Source: Leptolyngbya sp. KIOST-1
GTDB taxonomy: Bacteria; Cyanobacteriota; Cyanobacteriia; Phormidesmidales; Phormidesmidaceae
Direction of reading: 5' to 3'
Length of the DNA: 64,000 nt
NCBI RefSeq assembly: GCF_000763385.1
Contig: NZ_JQFA01000004.1
Coordinates: 1,736,001 to 1,800,000 of the forward strand
Part shown: in pieces, positions 29,804 to 37,948 of the stretch
Position numbering within the stretch: the stretch's first letter is position 1
Layout of the letters: every line of letters begins with the position of its first letter
Translations under genes and position numbers: made by a program
The notes under the pieces: generated by a model
What the model saw: only the letters and a program-made list of their open reading frames with translations
Told to the model about the DNA's origin: nothing
Database searches by the model: none

Positions 29804-29837
29804 GGTACAGAGTTTTCTGTACAGCATTTCTGTACAG
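29804..29837 (+). promoter_or_regulatory. Repeated CTGTACAG palindromes, possible operator
   Basis: CTGTACAG occurs at 29817-29824 and 29830-29837, spaced 13 bp, with a half-related GGTACAG at 29804-29810. They lie just upstream of the lipoprotein start at 29852. They resemble a dimeric regulator site. They do not fit the cyanobacterial LexA consensus as I know it. Confidence 0.35.
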
Positions 29838-29851
29838 CGGTATGGATGGGC

Positions 29852-30460
29852 ATGAAAGCGATTGTTGTTGCACTGGCGGGTCTGGTGCCGTGGCTGGTGG
29901 TGGGGTGTACCCCGAACCGGTTTCTCTCGCCGGAGGACTTGCTGGATCCCGAGCGGATTGTATCCCAATGCCCGGAGGGAACTACAGCGGGAGAGGTTGA
30001 GCTGCTGGGGAGTCGGCAGGAGCAGGGCCGGGCAATTGTCCTGTACCGGACCACCTGTGCCGGGGCCGACCTCGATGACCCCTACCAGAACTACGACTTG
30101 CTGGGCAGCTCAATTTTTGCCTGGCGGGGGTGGCAGTGGCAGCTCCAGGGTACTGGTTCGGCGGCCTGGAATGTGGATGAGCGTTCCAGGGCCGAGGCCG
30201 AGGCTGGCTACATCGATCTGATGGGCAGCACGACCACCCGATCCCCCCTGCACAGCACCATTCAAATTCTGTTTGGGCGGATCCATTCTCCAGCGGTGGC
30301 AGCCGTGGAGGTTGTACTGGGGAATGGTCAAATCCTGCGGGATGAGGGCACCAACGACTTCTATGCCATCTTTATTCCGGCAAACCAATCTCCCCAGGCG
30401 GTGCGGGTGGTGGGACAGGACAACCAGATTCTGCGGCAGGAAAAGTATCCCCAATCCTGA
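29852..30460 (+). CDS. Probable lipoprotein of unknown function
   Basis: From the ATG at 29852 the product is about 202 residues. It starts MKAIVVALAGLVPWLVVGC, a short charged N-terminus, a hydrophobic stretch and a lipobox (VVGC) with Cys at position 19, so it should be exported and lipid-anchored. The frame is open to 29747, but the internal start gives a clean signal peptide. The mature part is beta-rich, with SSIFAWRGWQWQLQGTGSAA and repeated Gly-Gln turns. No domain is recognised. The stop codon lies inside the first unit of a tandem 24-bp repeat. Confidence 0.7.
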   Translation: MKAIVVALAGLVPWLVVGCTPNRFLSPEDLLDPERIVSQCPEGTTAGEVELLGSRQEQGRAIVLYRTTCAGADLDDPYQNYDLLGSSIFAWRGWQWQLQGTGSAAWNVDERSRAEAEAGYIDLMGSTTTRSPLHSTIQILFGRIHSPAVAAVEVVLGNGQILRDEGTNDFYAIFIPANQSPQAVRVVGQDNQILRQEKYPQS

Positions 30461-30500
30461 GCCCAGCCGGCTCTGTAATCCTGAGCCCAGCCGGCTCTAT
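30453..30500 (+). repeat. Tandem 24-bp direct repeat
   Basis: Two units (30453-30476, 30477-30500) begin AATCCTGAGCCCAGCCGGCT and differ at one base near the end. Each can form a GAGCC/GGCTC hairpin. The first unit includes the lipoprotein stop codon, and the second runs into MITE copy C. Confidence 0.8.
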
Positions 30501-30624
30501 AGCGATGGCCCTTGCGCTTAGGACATTGGCCTCTTCCAAAGGCAAAAACTGGGGCGGCGCAATGGCGTATAGCCATCGCTTCAAAGGCGTTGGCCACGTC
30601 CTAACGGTTCTGGCGATGGCTATC
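30498..30624 (+). repeat. 127-bp MITE-like repeat, family 1, copy C
   Basis: It has the same length and orientation as copy A at 1761-1887 (TATAGCGATGGCCCTTGCGC to GGCGATGGCTATC) and is about 90% identical by eye. It lies between the convergent lipoprotein and cobU genes, so it may also serve as a bidirectional hairpin. Confidence 0.85.
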
Positions 30625-30635
30625 AATTCTCCGGG

Positions 30636-31196
30636 CTAAACCGGGTGCCCCAGGGCCTTCACATCCACCGCATACCCGGCGATGACGACATACACCGCCC
30701 CAGCGACGGTGCCCACCCGGCGGGTGAGATAGCCCAGGCGATCGCGGAACAAGCGCCCCACCGGGTAGGCAGGCACCACCCCCCAGCCGGTTTCCTCAGA
30801 GACCAGAATGACGCGGCTGGGGCTCTGCCGCAGACTCTCAATTAGGGCCTCAACGGTGGCTCGCCAGGTGGCGTTGTCCTGCTCCAGCAGGTTGGCCAGC
30901 CAGGTGCCGAGGGAGTCAATCAGCAGGCAGTCCTGGGCGGTGGCGGCAAGGATGACTTCGGAGAGGGCGATGGGTACTTCCCGAAGCTGCCAGTGGGCGG
31001 GGCGGCGATCGCGGTGCAGCGCCACCCGCTTTTGCCAGTCCAGATCCGCCGGATCATCTGTGGACGTGGCGATGTAGGTGACGGACTGGCCAAACTGGGC
31101 GGCTAGGGCCTCGGCCAGGGCTTCAGCCCACTCGCTTTTGCCCGAGCGGGCCGGGCCGGTGACTAGAGCAATGCGGGGAGGGGAGGACAAAGGCAC
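30636..31196 (-). CDS. cobU: Bifunctional adenosylcobinamide kinase/guanylyltransferase
   Basis: The product has 186 residues. Walker A is GPARSGKSEWAE (14-25). The segment VALHRDRRPAHW contains the His region that carries the GMP intermediate in CobU/CobP. Also present are the conserved LIDSLGTWLANLL and ILVSEETGWGVVPAYPVGRL. It phosphorylates adenosylcobinamide and transfers GMP to give adenosylcobinamide-GDP in late cobalamin (pseudocobalamin in many cyanobacteria) assembly. The length is normal for the family. It is a single gene, not in a cobalamin cluster here; cbiX and cobA lie about 31 kb away. No cobalamin riboswitch was seen upstream. Confidence 0.92.
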   Translation of the reverse strand: MPLSSPPRIALVTGPARSGKSEWAEALAEALAAQFGQSVTYIATSTDDPADLDWQKRVALHRDRRPAHWQLREVPIALSEVILAATAQDCLLIDSLGTWLANLLEQDNATWRATVEALIESLRQSPSRVILVSEETGWGVVPAYPVGRLFRDRLGYLTRRVGTVAGAVYVVIAGYAVDVKALGHPV

Positions 31197-31396
31197 TGGG
31201 GAGTAAGTTAACGCCTGGATTGTAGCGATTAGTCGCTAAGAGTGGGCAATACCTACCCTTAGCGATCGCGATTAAGGAAAGCGTCAATTTGCTGGGCCAA
31301 ACCTTCGCTTAGCCCAGCTGAGAGAATAATCCTAACGGTTTAGACTTCTCTGGAAGGCCAGGGGCCACTAGACTAGTGGCAGTTGTTTTAGCCGAG

Positions 31397-32803
31397 ATGC
31401 CGCCATTGACCGAGGCGCAGACTACATCGACCCCCCTTACGGTAGACCGCAGGGAGCTGCAGGAGCTGGTGCGCTCGCAGCTTCAGGTGCTGCTGGAATT
31501 GGGCAATTTGCCGGGGGCCAAGGCGCTGCTGGTGCCGGTGCAGCCTGCGGATATTGCCGAGGCGATCGAGGGGCTGCCGGAGGCCATGCAGGCGATCGCC
31601 TTTCGACTGCTGGGCAAGGGCGAGGCGATCGAGGTCTACGAAAACCTCGACACCAGCGTGCAGCAAACCCTGATCGAAGACTTCAAGCGCCAGGACGTCC
31701 TCAATATCGTCGACAAGATGTCGCCGGACGATCGGGCCCGCCTGTTCGACGAACTACCCGCCAAATTTGTGCGCAGCCTGTTGTCGCAGCTGAGCCCCCA
31801 GGAGCGGGAGGCGACGGCGCTGCTGCTGGGCTACGAACCGGGCACCGCCGGGCGGATCATGACTCCCGAGTACATCGCCCTCAAGGAGGGCTGGACGGTG
31901 CTGCGCGCCCTCGACTACATTCGCAGCCGCGCCTACGTCAGCGAAACCATCTACTACCTGTTTGTCACCGATGCCGCCCGCCGCATGACCGGCATCCTCT
32001 CGCTGCGGCATCTGGTCACCGGCCAGCCGGACCAGACCATTGGCGACCTGATGACCCGCGATGTGATCTCGGTGCGCACCGATACCGACCAGGAGGAAGT
32101 GGCCCGCCTGGTGCAGCGCTACGACTTTCTGGCGGTGCCCGTGGTCGACACCGAGGACCGCCTGGTGGGCATCATCACCGTGGATGACCTGATCGATGTG
32201 ATTGAGGCCGAAACCACTGAGGACATCTATACGCTGGGCGGCGTCCAGAGCGGCGGCGACAGCTACTTTCAGGCCAACCTGTTCGATGTCGCCCGCAAGC
32301 GGGTGGTATGGCTCTCGGTGCTGCTGGTTACCAACACCGCCACCACCGCCGTAATCCGCAGCCAGGAGGAGGTTTTGCAGCAGGTGGTGGCCCTGGCCGC
32401 CTTTATTCCGCTGCTGATTGGCAGCGGCGGCAACGTAGGAGCGCAGTCATCAACGGTGGTGATTCGCGGTCTCAACACCCAGGAAATTGGGCCCAAGCAG
32501 GCTCTCTCGGTGATTCGGCGGGAGGCGATCGCCGGTACCGTGCTGGGGCTCATGCTCGGCACCGTCGTCACCCTGTGGGCCTTCCTGCTGCAGGGCGATT
32601 TGCTCGTTGCCATGACCGTGGGCCTCAGCCTGGTGGCGATCTCTATTCTGGCCTCTACGGCCGGGGGCAGTTTGCCCATTTTGTTTCAAACCCTGGGGTT
32701 TGACCCGGCGCTGATGTCGGCCCCGTTTATTACCACCATCGTCGATGTGCTGGGGGTGCTGCTCTACTTAAACCTGGCCCGCTACATGCTGGGGCTAGCC
32801 TGA
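31397..32803 (+). CDS. mgtE: MgtE-type magnesium transporter
   Basis: The product is about 468 residues from the ATG at 31397; a GTG at 31376 is an alternative start. The N-domain (MgtE_N, about 20-130) shows superhelical repeats (MSPDDRARLFDELP, LLSQLSPQEREATALLL). Two CBS domains follow (about 140-270; IGDLMTRDVISV, VGIITVDDLIDVIE). The C-terminal membrane domain has five helices with the pore segment LLIGSGGNVGAQSST and PALMSAPFITTIVD. CBS and N-domains close the pore when cytoplasmic Mg is high. It is probably monocistronic. No obvious Mg riboswitch was found in the 200-bp leader. Confidence 0.93.
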   Translation: MPPLTEAQTTSTPLTVDRRELQELVRSQLQVLLELGNLPGAKALLVPVQPADIAEAIEGLPEAMQAIAFRLLGKGEAIEVYENLDTSVQQTLIEDFKRQDVLNIVDKMSPDDRARLFDELPAKFVRSLLSQLSPQEREATALLLGYEPGTAGRIMTPEYIALKEGWTVLRALDYIRSRAYVSETIYYLFVTDAARRMTGILSLRHLVTGQPDQTIGDLMTRDVISVRTDTDQEEVARLVQRYDFLAVPVVDTEDRLVGIITVDDLIDVIEAETTEDIYTLGGVQSGGDSYFQANLFDVARKRVVWLSVLLVTNTATTAVIRSQEEVLQQVVALAAFIPLLIGSGGNVGAQSSTVVIRGLNTQEIGPKQALSVIRREAIAGTVLGLMLGTVVTLWAFLLQGDLLVAMTVGLSLVAISILASTAGGSLPILFQTLGFDPALMSAPFITTIVDVLGVLLYLNLARYMLGLA

Positions 32804-33082
32804 GAGCTGGCATCAAGTCCAGCGGAAACGCGGAATGTTACCCTCGCTACCCATTTGTTTTAGGATGGAGGGACAACGGCAGGACGTTTGCCTGAGATCA
32901 GCTATTCATGCATACCTTTAGAATGGGAAGGTTCTGCTCCCGTTCCCTATACAAATGTTTACAATACTAGATAAGGTCGTTACTGTTTAGATGATTTGAT
33001 GGTCTGTTCCCAAGCCACCCATCCCTAGATCTAGCTCAGCGGTCTTTGCCGCCTTACCCATCCCTTACACCATTTTGGGATT

Positions 33083-33949
33083 ATGGATTTAAACGGTTCG
33101 CCTACCCTGAATACTCCACCGCTTTCGAGCCCTGATCACCCCGAGCCCTCTGTGCTGCAAAAGATCAAGCAAGACCTCAAAAACGATCTGATCGCCGGTC
33201 TGCTGGTAGTCATTCCGCTAGCCACTACCATCTGGCTGACGATCACGATTTCAGCCTGGGTGGTGCGGCTGCTGACTCGCTTTCCCAAGCAGCTAACCCC
33301 CTTTGACGGCCTCAACCCCGTCCTGGTCAACATCATCAATCTGCTGATTGGCCTGTCGGTACCCCTGCTGGCGATTCTAATTATTGGTCTGATGGCGCGC
33401 AATATTGCGGGTCGCTGGCTGCTGGATGTGGGCGAAAAGGTAGTGCAGTCGATCCCCCTGGCCGGATCGGTGTATAAAACCCTGCAACAGTTGCTCCAGA
33501 CCGTTTTTCAGGACTCCAACTCGCGCTTTCGCCGGGTGGTGCTGGTGGAGTATCCGCGTAAGGGAATCTGGGCGATCGCTTTTGTGACTGGGGCCATGAC
33601 CGCCGCCGCCGCCCCCAGCACCGCCAAAATGCTGAGCGTGTTTGTCCCCACTACGCCAAACCCCACCAGCGGCTGGTACGCCATCGTGCCCGAAACCGAT
33701 GTGGTCAACCTTTCAATTTCCATCGAAGATGCCTTCAAGGTGCTGCTCTCCGGCGGCATTGTCGGCCCCAACCTGGCCTCGGCGGTGCCCCCCGATCGGA
33801 TCACGGCGACGGTCGAGGAGGGGCAGCTGCCTATTTCCCTCGGCCAGGGTGAGCTGGATCTGAGCCGCGATCGCACCGCTGAGGAGGCGGCCGAGCGGTC
33901 TGACTATCCTCAGCAACTTTCCGTCTTGCCGGTGGAAGAAGATTGCTAA
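33083..33949 (+). CDS. DUF502 membrane protein
   Basis: The product has 288 residues. Two strongly hydrophobic segments (about 40-62, LIAGLLVVIPLATTIWLTIT; and 88-112, LLIGLSVPLLAILIIGLMA) are followed by VVQSIPLAGSVYKTLQQLL, RRVVLVEYPRKGIWAIAFV and a long soluble tail. This is the DUF502 pattern; the function is unknown. nusB and ftsY follow on the same strand with gaps of about 100 bp, an order I associate with cyanobacterial genomes. A membrane role linked to protein targeting is only a guess from ftsY. Confidence 0.85.
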   Translation: MDLNGSPTLNTPPLSSPDHPEPSVLQKIKQDLKNDLIAGLLVVIPLATTIWLTITISAWVVRLLTRFPKQLTPFDGLNPVLVNIINLLIGLSVPLLAILIIGLMARNIAGRWLLDVGEKVVQSIPLAGSVYKTLQQLLQTVFQDSNSRFRRVVLVEYPRKGIWAIAFVTGAMTAAAAPSTAKMLSVFVPTTPNPTSGWYAIVPETDVVNLSISIEDAFKVLLSGGIVGPNLASAVPPDRITATVEEGQLPISLGQGELDLSRDRTAEEAAERSDYPQQLSVLPVEEDC

Positions 33950-34048
33950 GATATAGCCTGGTTCTAGCCTGACTACCCCCGCTGCACCTGAACCTGCCGC
34001 TGGGGTTGCTTTTTCTGGGCAAGACCTTAGCACCGCCGCTGGGAGACG

Positions 34049-34705
34049 ATGACTATGCAAGCTCGCCGTATGGCTCGCGAGTTGGCCCTGCTGGGCCTCA
34101 GCCAACTTTCTGAGAAGCCCGGCAAACTGGTCACGCGGGACTTTGAGAAGCTGTTGCTGGCCGCCATTCAAGCCCTCACTGCCGAGGCCAAAGATGCCCT
34201 CGAAACCGCCTCCGACGAGCTGAAGCGAGGCAACCAGCACCTGGTTGACAGCGGCACCCGCGCCAGCGACGTAGAAAAGGGACGCAGCATGGTCGAAGCG
34301 GCGATCGACCTCACCCAGGCGGCCATCAATCGCCTGGCCCACGCGGTGGAGTTGCCCGAGTTTATTCGCCTCAGCAACCAGTCCGAAATCGAAGCCTTTG
34401 CCCTGGAGCTGCTCAGCAACACCGCCAAGCACCAGGCCCAGGTCGATAGCATTCTCGATGAAGCGATGGTGGCCTGGAATCTCAAACGCCTGGCCCGCAT
34501 CGATCGCGACATTCTGCGCCTGGCCGTGGTCGAGATGTACTACCTGGGCACCCCCGACCGGGTCGCCATCAACGAGGCGGTGGAGCTGGCCAAACGCTAC
34601 AGCGACGACGACGGCTACCGCTTCATCAACGGCGTGCTGCGCCGGGTGGTCAGCCGCGGCGAAGAGGGGGAGGTGGCGATGGAGGCGGATAGGCCGGTCG
34701 GTTAG
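34049..34705 (+). CDS. nusB: Transcription antitermination factor NusB
   Basis: The product has 218 residues, longer than the roughly 140 of E. coli NusB because of an extra N-terminal helical region, as is usual in cyanobacteria. The N-terminus MQARRMARELALLGLSQLS carries the Arg-rich helix that contacts boxA RNA. The C-terminal core has WNLKRLARIDRDILRLAVVE and AINEAVELAKRYSDDDGYRF followed by INGVLRRV. It acts with NusE (S10) on rRNA operon antitermination. The ATG at 34049 has a second ATG two codons later at 34055. It lies between DUF502 and ftsY. Confidence 0.93.
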   Translation: MTMQARRMARELALLGLSQLSEKPGKLVTRDFEKLLLAAIQALTAEAKDALETASDELKRGNQHLVDSGTRASDVEKGRSMVEAAIDLTQAAINRLAHAVELPEFIRLSNQSEIEAFALELLSNTAKHQAQVDSILDEAMVAWNLKRLARIDRDILRLAVVEMYYLGTPDRVAINEAVELAKRYSDDDGYRFINGVLRRVVSRGEEGEVAMEADRPVG

Positions 34706-34708
34706 AGG

Positions 34709-34755
34709 GTGTGTAGATAGGTGGGTGAGTGGATGGGTAGGTGAGTGGGTGAACC
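34709..34755 (+). repeat. Heptanucleotide-type tandem repeat (STRR)
   Basis: Degenerate GT-rich heptamers (units like GGTGGGT, GAGTGGA, GTGAGTG) fill the nusB-ftsY gap. Such short tandem repeats are common between cyanobacterial genes. A similar GT-rich string occurs near 49712-49735. Confidence 0.5.
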
Positions 34756-34819
34756 CTCTGGTTAGGTCCGCAGAACGATAGGATTAACAACAGTAACGAC
34801 GTCCGCAAGGTAGCTCCAT

Positions 34820-36481
34820 ATGGCTGGGTTCAACTGGTTTCAGCGCAGTTTTGACAAATCGGACAGCGCCGAGGCCGACGCTAAAGCTGCCGAAGCCAAG
34901 GCCGATCAGGCGAAAGCGCCTGAAACCGCAAAGTCCGGTGCCACCAGCCCGCAGCTTTCGTCGGAGGATTACCTGAAGTGGGCCAAAGCGGCCTACCAAA
35001 ATATTCAGAAGCAGCAGGCTGCGGCCCAACCGGAGGCCAGTGATGCGGCAACGGAGGCCGAGGAGTCTGCACCTGAACCGGTGGCAGTCGAGGCACTGGC
35101 TGAGGCCGAACCGTCCCCTGCCGAACCCGAGGCAGCGGCTGAGGCGGAAGCGATCGCCGCCGCTGAGCCCCCTGAACCCGTCGCTGCTGAGGCGGAAATA
35201 CCATCTGCTGAGCCTGCCCAACCCACCGAGCCCGAGCCTGCCAAGCTCGCCACCCCAGAATCTGCATCCCAGCCTGAGCCTGCCGAGCCGGAGCCCGTGG
35301 CCGCAGAACCCGAGCCCGAACCCGCCGCACCGCGCCCCTTCTGGGCCCAGGCCGAGGAAGAGCGCCAGCAGCGCCTGGCCCAACTGGAAGCGACCGCCAT
35401 TGTGGAGCCCGAACCGGAGCCGGAACCCGTTGCCGCCGTCGCCGCGCCGCCTGACCCCGTCCTGCCGGACATTGACCTCGACGAGGCCTTTCTCTGGTCA
35501 GCGGAGGTGCTGGCCGCCCAGGGCCGCCGCCCCGACGACATCTCCGCTGAAGAAATTACCTGGCTGAACAAGCTGCGCCAGGGGCTGAACAAAACCCGCC
35601 TCAGTCTGGTCAACCAGCTGAAGGCCATTGTCGGCCAGGGACCGCTCAACGACGATGCGGTAATGGAAATTGAGGCGCTACTGCTGCAGGCCGATGTGGG
35701 GGTAACGGCCACCGACAAGGTGATTGAGGCCCTGCAAGGGCGCATGCGCCAGGAGGTGCTGCCGCCAGACCAGGCGATCGCCTACCTGAAGTCCATTCTG
35801 CGGGACATGCTCGATGCGCCCCTGGGGGACGCCCACAACCTCACGTTTACTCCTGAGAAGGGGGAGTTCAATATCTGGCTGATGACCGGGGTGAATGGTG
35901 CGGGCAAAACCACCACCATCGGCAAGCTGGCCCACATTGCCAAAAAATCGGGCTACAACACCCTGATTGCCGCCGCCGACACTTTCCGCGCCGCCGCCGT
36001 GGAGCAGGTCAAAACCTGGGGAGCTCGCAGTGAGGTGGAGGTGATTGCCAACCCCGGCCAGAACACCGACCCGGCGGCGGTGGTCTACGACGCGATCGCT
36101 GCCGCCCAGGCCCGCAACATTGAACTGCTGCTGGTGGATACAGCGGGCCGTCTGCAGAACAAGAAGAACCTGATGGACGAACTGGCCAAGATTCGCCGCA
36201 TCGTGGACAAAAAAGCTCCCACCGCCCAGGTGGAAGCTCTGCTGGTGCTCGACGCCACCCTGGGCCAGAACGGCCTCCGCCAGGCCGAAGTCTTTGCCGA
36301 AGCCGCCAACCTCAGCGGCGTGGTGCTGACCAAGCTCGATGGCACCGCCAAGGGCGGCGTCGCCCTGGCCGTGGTGGAGCAGTTGGGCTTACCCATCCGC
36401 TTTATCGGCGCGGGCGAGGGCATCGAAGACCTGCGGCCCTTCTCCAGCTATGAGTTTGTCGAAGCCCTGCTGAGCGGTTGA
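34820..36481 (+). CDS. ftsY: Signal recognition particle receptor FtsY
   Basis: The product has 553 residues. Residues ~10-220 form a long acidic Glu/Pro/Ala-rich A domain that in the family mediates membrane contact. The N domain helices (about 240-335) are followed by the G domain: P-loop GVNGAGKTTTIGKLA (about 356), DTFRAAAVEQ, DTAGRLQNKKNLMDEL and TKLDGTAKGGVAL. The GTP-dependent complex with Ffh delivers nascent membrane proteins to the translocon. The A domain is built of imperfect EPEP/AEPE repeats and is probably fast evolving. It ends 8 bp before a mobile-element cluster that starts at 36489. Confidence 0.95.
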   Translation: MAGFNWFQRSFDKSDSAEADAKAAEAKADQAKAPETAKSGATSPQLSSEDYLKWAKAAYQNIQKQQAAAQPEASDAATEAEESAPEPVAVEALAEAEPSPAEPEAAAEAEAIAAAEPPEPVAAEAEIPSAEPAQPTEPEPAKLATPESASQPEPAEPEPVAAEPEPEPAAPRPFWAQAEEERQQRLAQLEATAIVEPEPEPEPVAAVAAPPDPVLPDIDLDEAFLWSAEVLAAQGRRPDDISAEEITWLNKLRQGLNKTRLSLVNQLKAIVGQGPLNDDAVMEIEALLLQADVGVTATDKVIEALQGRMRQEVLPPDQAIAYLKSILRDMLDAPLGDAHNLTFTPEKGEFNIWLMTGVNGAGKTTTIGKLAHIAKKSGYNTLIAAADTFRAAAVEQVKTWGARSEVEVIANPGQNTDPAAVVYDAIAAAQARNIELLLVDTAGRLQNKKNLMDELAKIRRIVDKKAPTAQVEALLVLDATLGQNGLRQAEVFAEAANLSGVVLTKLDGTAKGGVALAVVEQLGLPIRFIGAGEGIEDLRPFSSYEFVEALLSG

Positions 36482-36562
36482 GCCTCTAGGGGCTGTCATC
36501 AATTAGCTGCCAAACACCCAAAAATTACGGGTTAAGGAGATAACTAGGAAAGAAATTACCAG

Positions 36563-37261
36563 CTAAGCGGGACGGATCAGAATGTCGTACTTCGGTAACA
36601 GCGGATGTCGTTCCAGTCGCTCTTCAATGCGCTTCATCTCCTTTTTCGTTAACGCAATCCCCTTTTCGTAAGTTGTTGTGTTCAGCCGGATAGTGGGATG
36701 GTGGCGTTTCCAAGTCATGCTCTGGGCCCAGGCCAGCATCGTCTCGACATCGGCAAGGCGTGTTCCATTCCAGTGTTGTTCTAAAATCCCCCAACAGCGC
36801 TCGATGGGATTGTACTTACTGTGATAAGGCGGAAAGTAAAGCAGTTGCAGCGGCTTACCAATCCGGTCAACCCAGGCTACGAGGCGATTGAGAAACTGGG
36901 TTCGCACCCCGCTGCTTTCGGGACCATTATCGACTTTGAGTTGTATGCGAGGCAGCGCCTGCCGGGTGGATGACGGTAGATGCGCCCACCAGTGTTCCAG
37001 CACATCGACAATGAAATCACTGGTTTTGTAGGACCGGCCGAATTCGATGTAGAGATCCCCTCGGTCCTCATCCACGACGCCACAGGGAATGCACTTGTCC
37101 TTGATGCCCATGTCGTGGTCACAAGCCTGAGTATCTCCCCGCGTTTTGCCCCCGCGTGAGGAGTCTCCGAGGCACACCGTCGCCTTGCAGTCGAGGCTCA
37201 ACCGCACCGCGTTTTGGGTCATGGCCTGTTGGTCTTTGGCCTGTAGATTCTCAAAAATCAA
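36563..37261 (-). CDS. ISAzo13-family transposase, second frame (DDE domain)
   Basis: This encodes the catalytic part of an ISAzo13/Rhodopirellula-type DDE transposase. It contains GVVDEDRGDLYIEFGRSYKT, KVDNGPESSGVRTQFLNR and LLYFPPYHSKYNPIERCWG, with the second Asp in VDNGPE and the Glu in NPIERCWG. It begins in the -1 frame relative to the upstream frame (LPETDLIFENLQ joins AKPQKN). The ATG at 37261 is probably not the true start: the protein is likely produced as a fusion by ribosomal frameshifting at 37282-37276. The C-terminus lies 27 bp from the left IS end. Confidence 0.85.
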   Translation of the reverse strand: MIFENLQAKDQQAMTQNAVRLSLDCKATVCLGDSSRGGKTRGDTQACDHDMGIKDKCIPCGVVDEDRGDLYIEFGRSYKTSDFIVDVLEHWWAHLPSSTRQALPRIQLKVDNGPESSGVRTQFLNRLVAWVDRIGKPLQLLYFPPYHSKYNPIERCWGILEQHWNGTRLADVETMLAWAQSMTWKRHHPTIRLNTTTYEKGIALTKKEMKRIEERLERHPLLPKYDILIRPA

Positions 37262-37782
37262 GTCGGTCTCGGGTAGTTTTTTTGGGGTTTGGCTTTGACC
37301 ACAGGACGTAAGCGATAGCCGAGGCGATTGAGAATGACCGCCATCGTGCTGAGAGCCGGTAACGGCTCCTCAGCCACACCGTGGGCTTGCAGTTGTCTCA
37401 GCGCTTCGGGTGCCGTTAAGCGAGTGTAGGCAATCGAGGTCGTAAAACTCGGGTCTTGCTGACTATGGGCTTCGGCAATGCTCACCAGGGTGGCGGCGGC
37501 CTCAGGGTAACGCGCTTCCCACTTGCGGGTGCCCCCAAAGCCTGACTGTGCTCCGACACAGACCAGACCGCTCCGCTTTTCGGCCAGGCCCAACGCGACC
37601 GTTTGGCGACCCCAGCCAAAGATACTTTCAGCTAAACGGGGATGACTGTCACAGTATTTCAGAGCCATCTCAGCTTGAAAGGCGCGGCGGGTCGCTCCTT
37701 TTAACGTTGAAGCAGCCAGGCGAAGGTCGTCAACTTGAGAGGGACTGGGACGTACCGGAAGGCAAGGTGAATCGTTTGTCAT
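37258..37782 (-). CDS. ISAzo13-family transposase, first frame (N-terminal part)
   Basis: The product has 174 residues with the DNA-binding region of ISAzo13 transposases. LKGATRRAFQAEMALKYCDS, FGWGRQTVALGLAEKRSG and LSTMAVILNRLGYRLRPVV form helix-turn-helix-like modules. The frame stops seven codons after the slippery run, ending KNYPRPT. The -1 frame continues as LPETDLIFENLQ into the DDE domain. A full transposase of about 400 residues needs that shift. The start ATG is 71 bp inside the right inverted repeat. Confidence 0.8.
   Translation of the reverse strand: MTNDSPCLPVRPSPSQVDDLRLAASTLKGATRRAFQAEMALKYCDSHPRLAESIFGWGRQTVALGLAEKRSGLVCVGAQSGFGGTRKWEARYPEAAATLVSIAEAHSQQDPSFTTSIAYTRLTAPEALRQLQAHGVAEEPLPALSTMAVILNRLGYRLRPVVKAKPQKNYPRPT
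37276..37282 (-). promoter_or_regulatory. Programmed -1 frameshift site A-AAA-AAC
   Basis: In the zero frame the minus strand reads CAA AAA AAC TAC, placing the classic X-XXY-YYZ heptamer in register. After a -1 slip the next codon is CTA and the DDE frame opens. No obvious stimulatory pseudoknot was worked out by eye. Confidence 0.7.
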
Positions 37783-37948
37783 CGGTGGTCAGTGCTGAAA
37801 ATGAGCTCTATGCCTACCTTAACGACTTGGTAGATTCTCTGCTAGAGATCTCCTAAAGCCCCTAGCCTGTCCTTTGGGTCGGACGTGGCAAAGCTTGATA
37901 TACCGAGCTTTTAACCACAATTGATGACACGCCCTAGGGTATGCCACG

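Larger units (their letters stand above)
36536..37853 (-). mobile_element. ISAzo13-family insertion sequence
   Basis: The element is 1,318 bp. Ends GGAGATAACTAGGAAAGAA and, inverted, GGAGATCTCTAGCAGAGAA form imperfect ~27-bp terminal repeats. A 3-bp direct repeat TAA flanks both sides (36533-36535, 37854-37856). It carries two overlapping transposase frames on the minus strand joined by a slippery A-AAA-AAC. It sits inside a MITE, just downstream of ftsY. All parts look intact, so it could be active. Confidence 0.85.
36489..37934. repeat. MITE of family 2, split by an IS
   Basis: Left end GGGGCTGTCATCAATT and right end AATTGATGACACGCCC face each other with flanking TA dinucleotides. The interior matches the related copies at 55337 and 58474 once the IS at 36536-37853 is removed. 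The intact MITE would be about 125 bp. The ends look like an IS5- or mariner-type non-autonomous element; the parent is not in the window. Confidence 0.75.

Noticed and set aside
29800..29840. LexA (SOS) box
   Set aside because: The palindromes are CTGTACAG with 13-bp spacing and do not fit the RGTAC-N3-DGTWCB pattern recalled for cyanobacteria.
31200..31396. Magnesium riboswitch before mgtE
   Set aside because: No M-box-like conserved helices could be recognised in the short leader.
37740..37853. Plus-strand open frame ending VSAENELYAYLNDLVDSLLEIS that looks like a gene tail
   Set aside because: It lies inside the right end of the ISAzo13 element, antisense to its first transposase frame and over the terminal repeat; it has no independent support.
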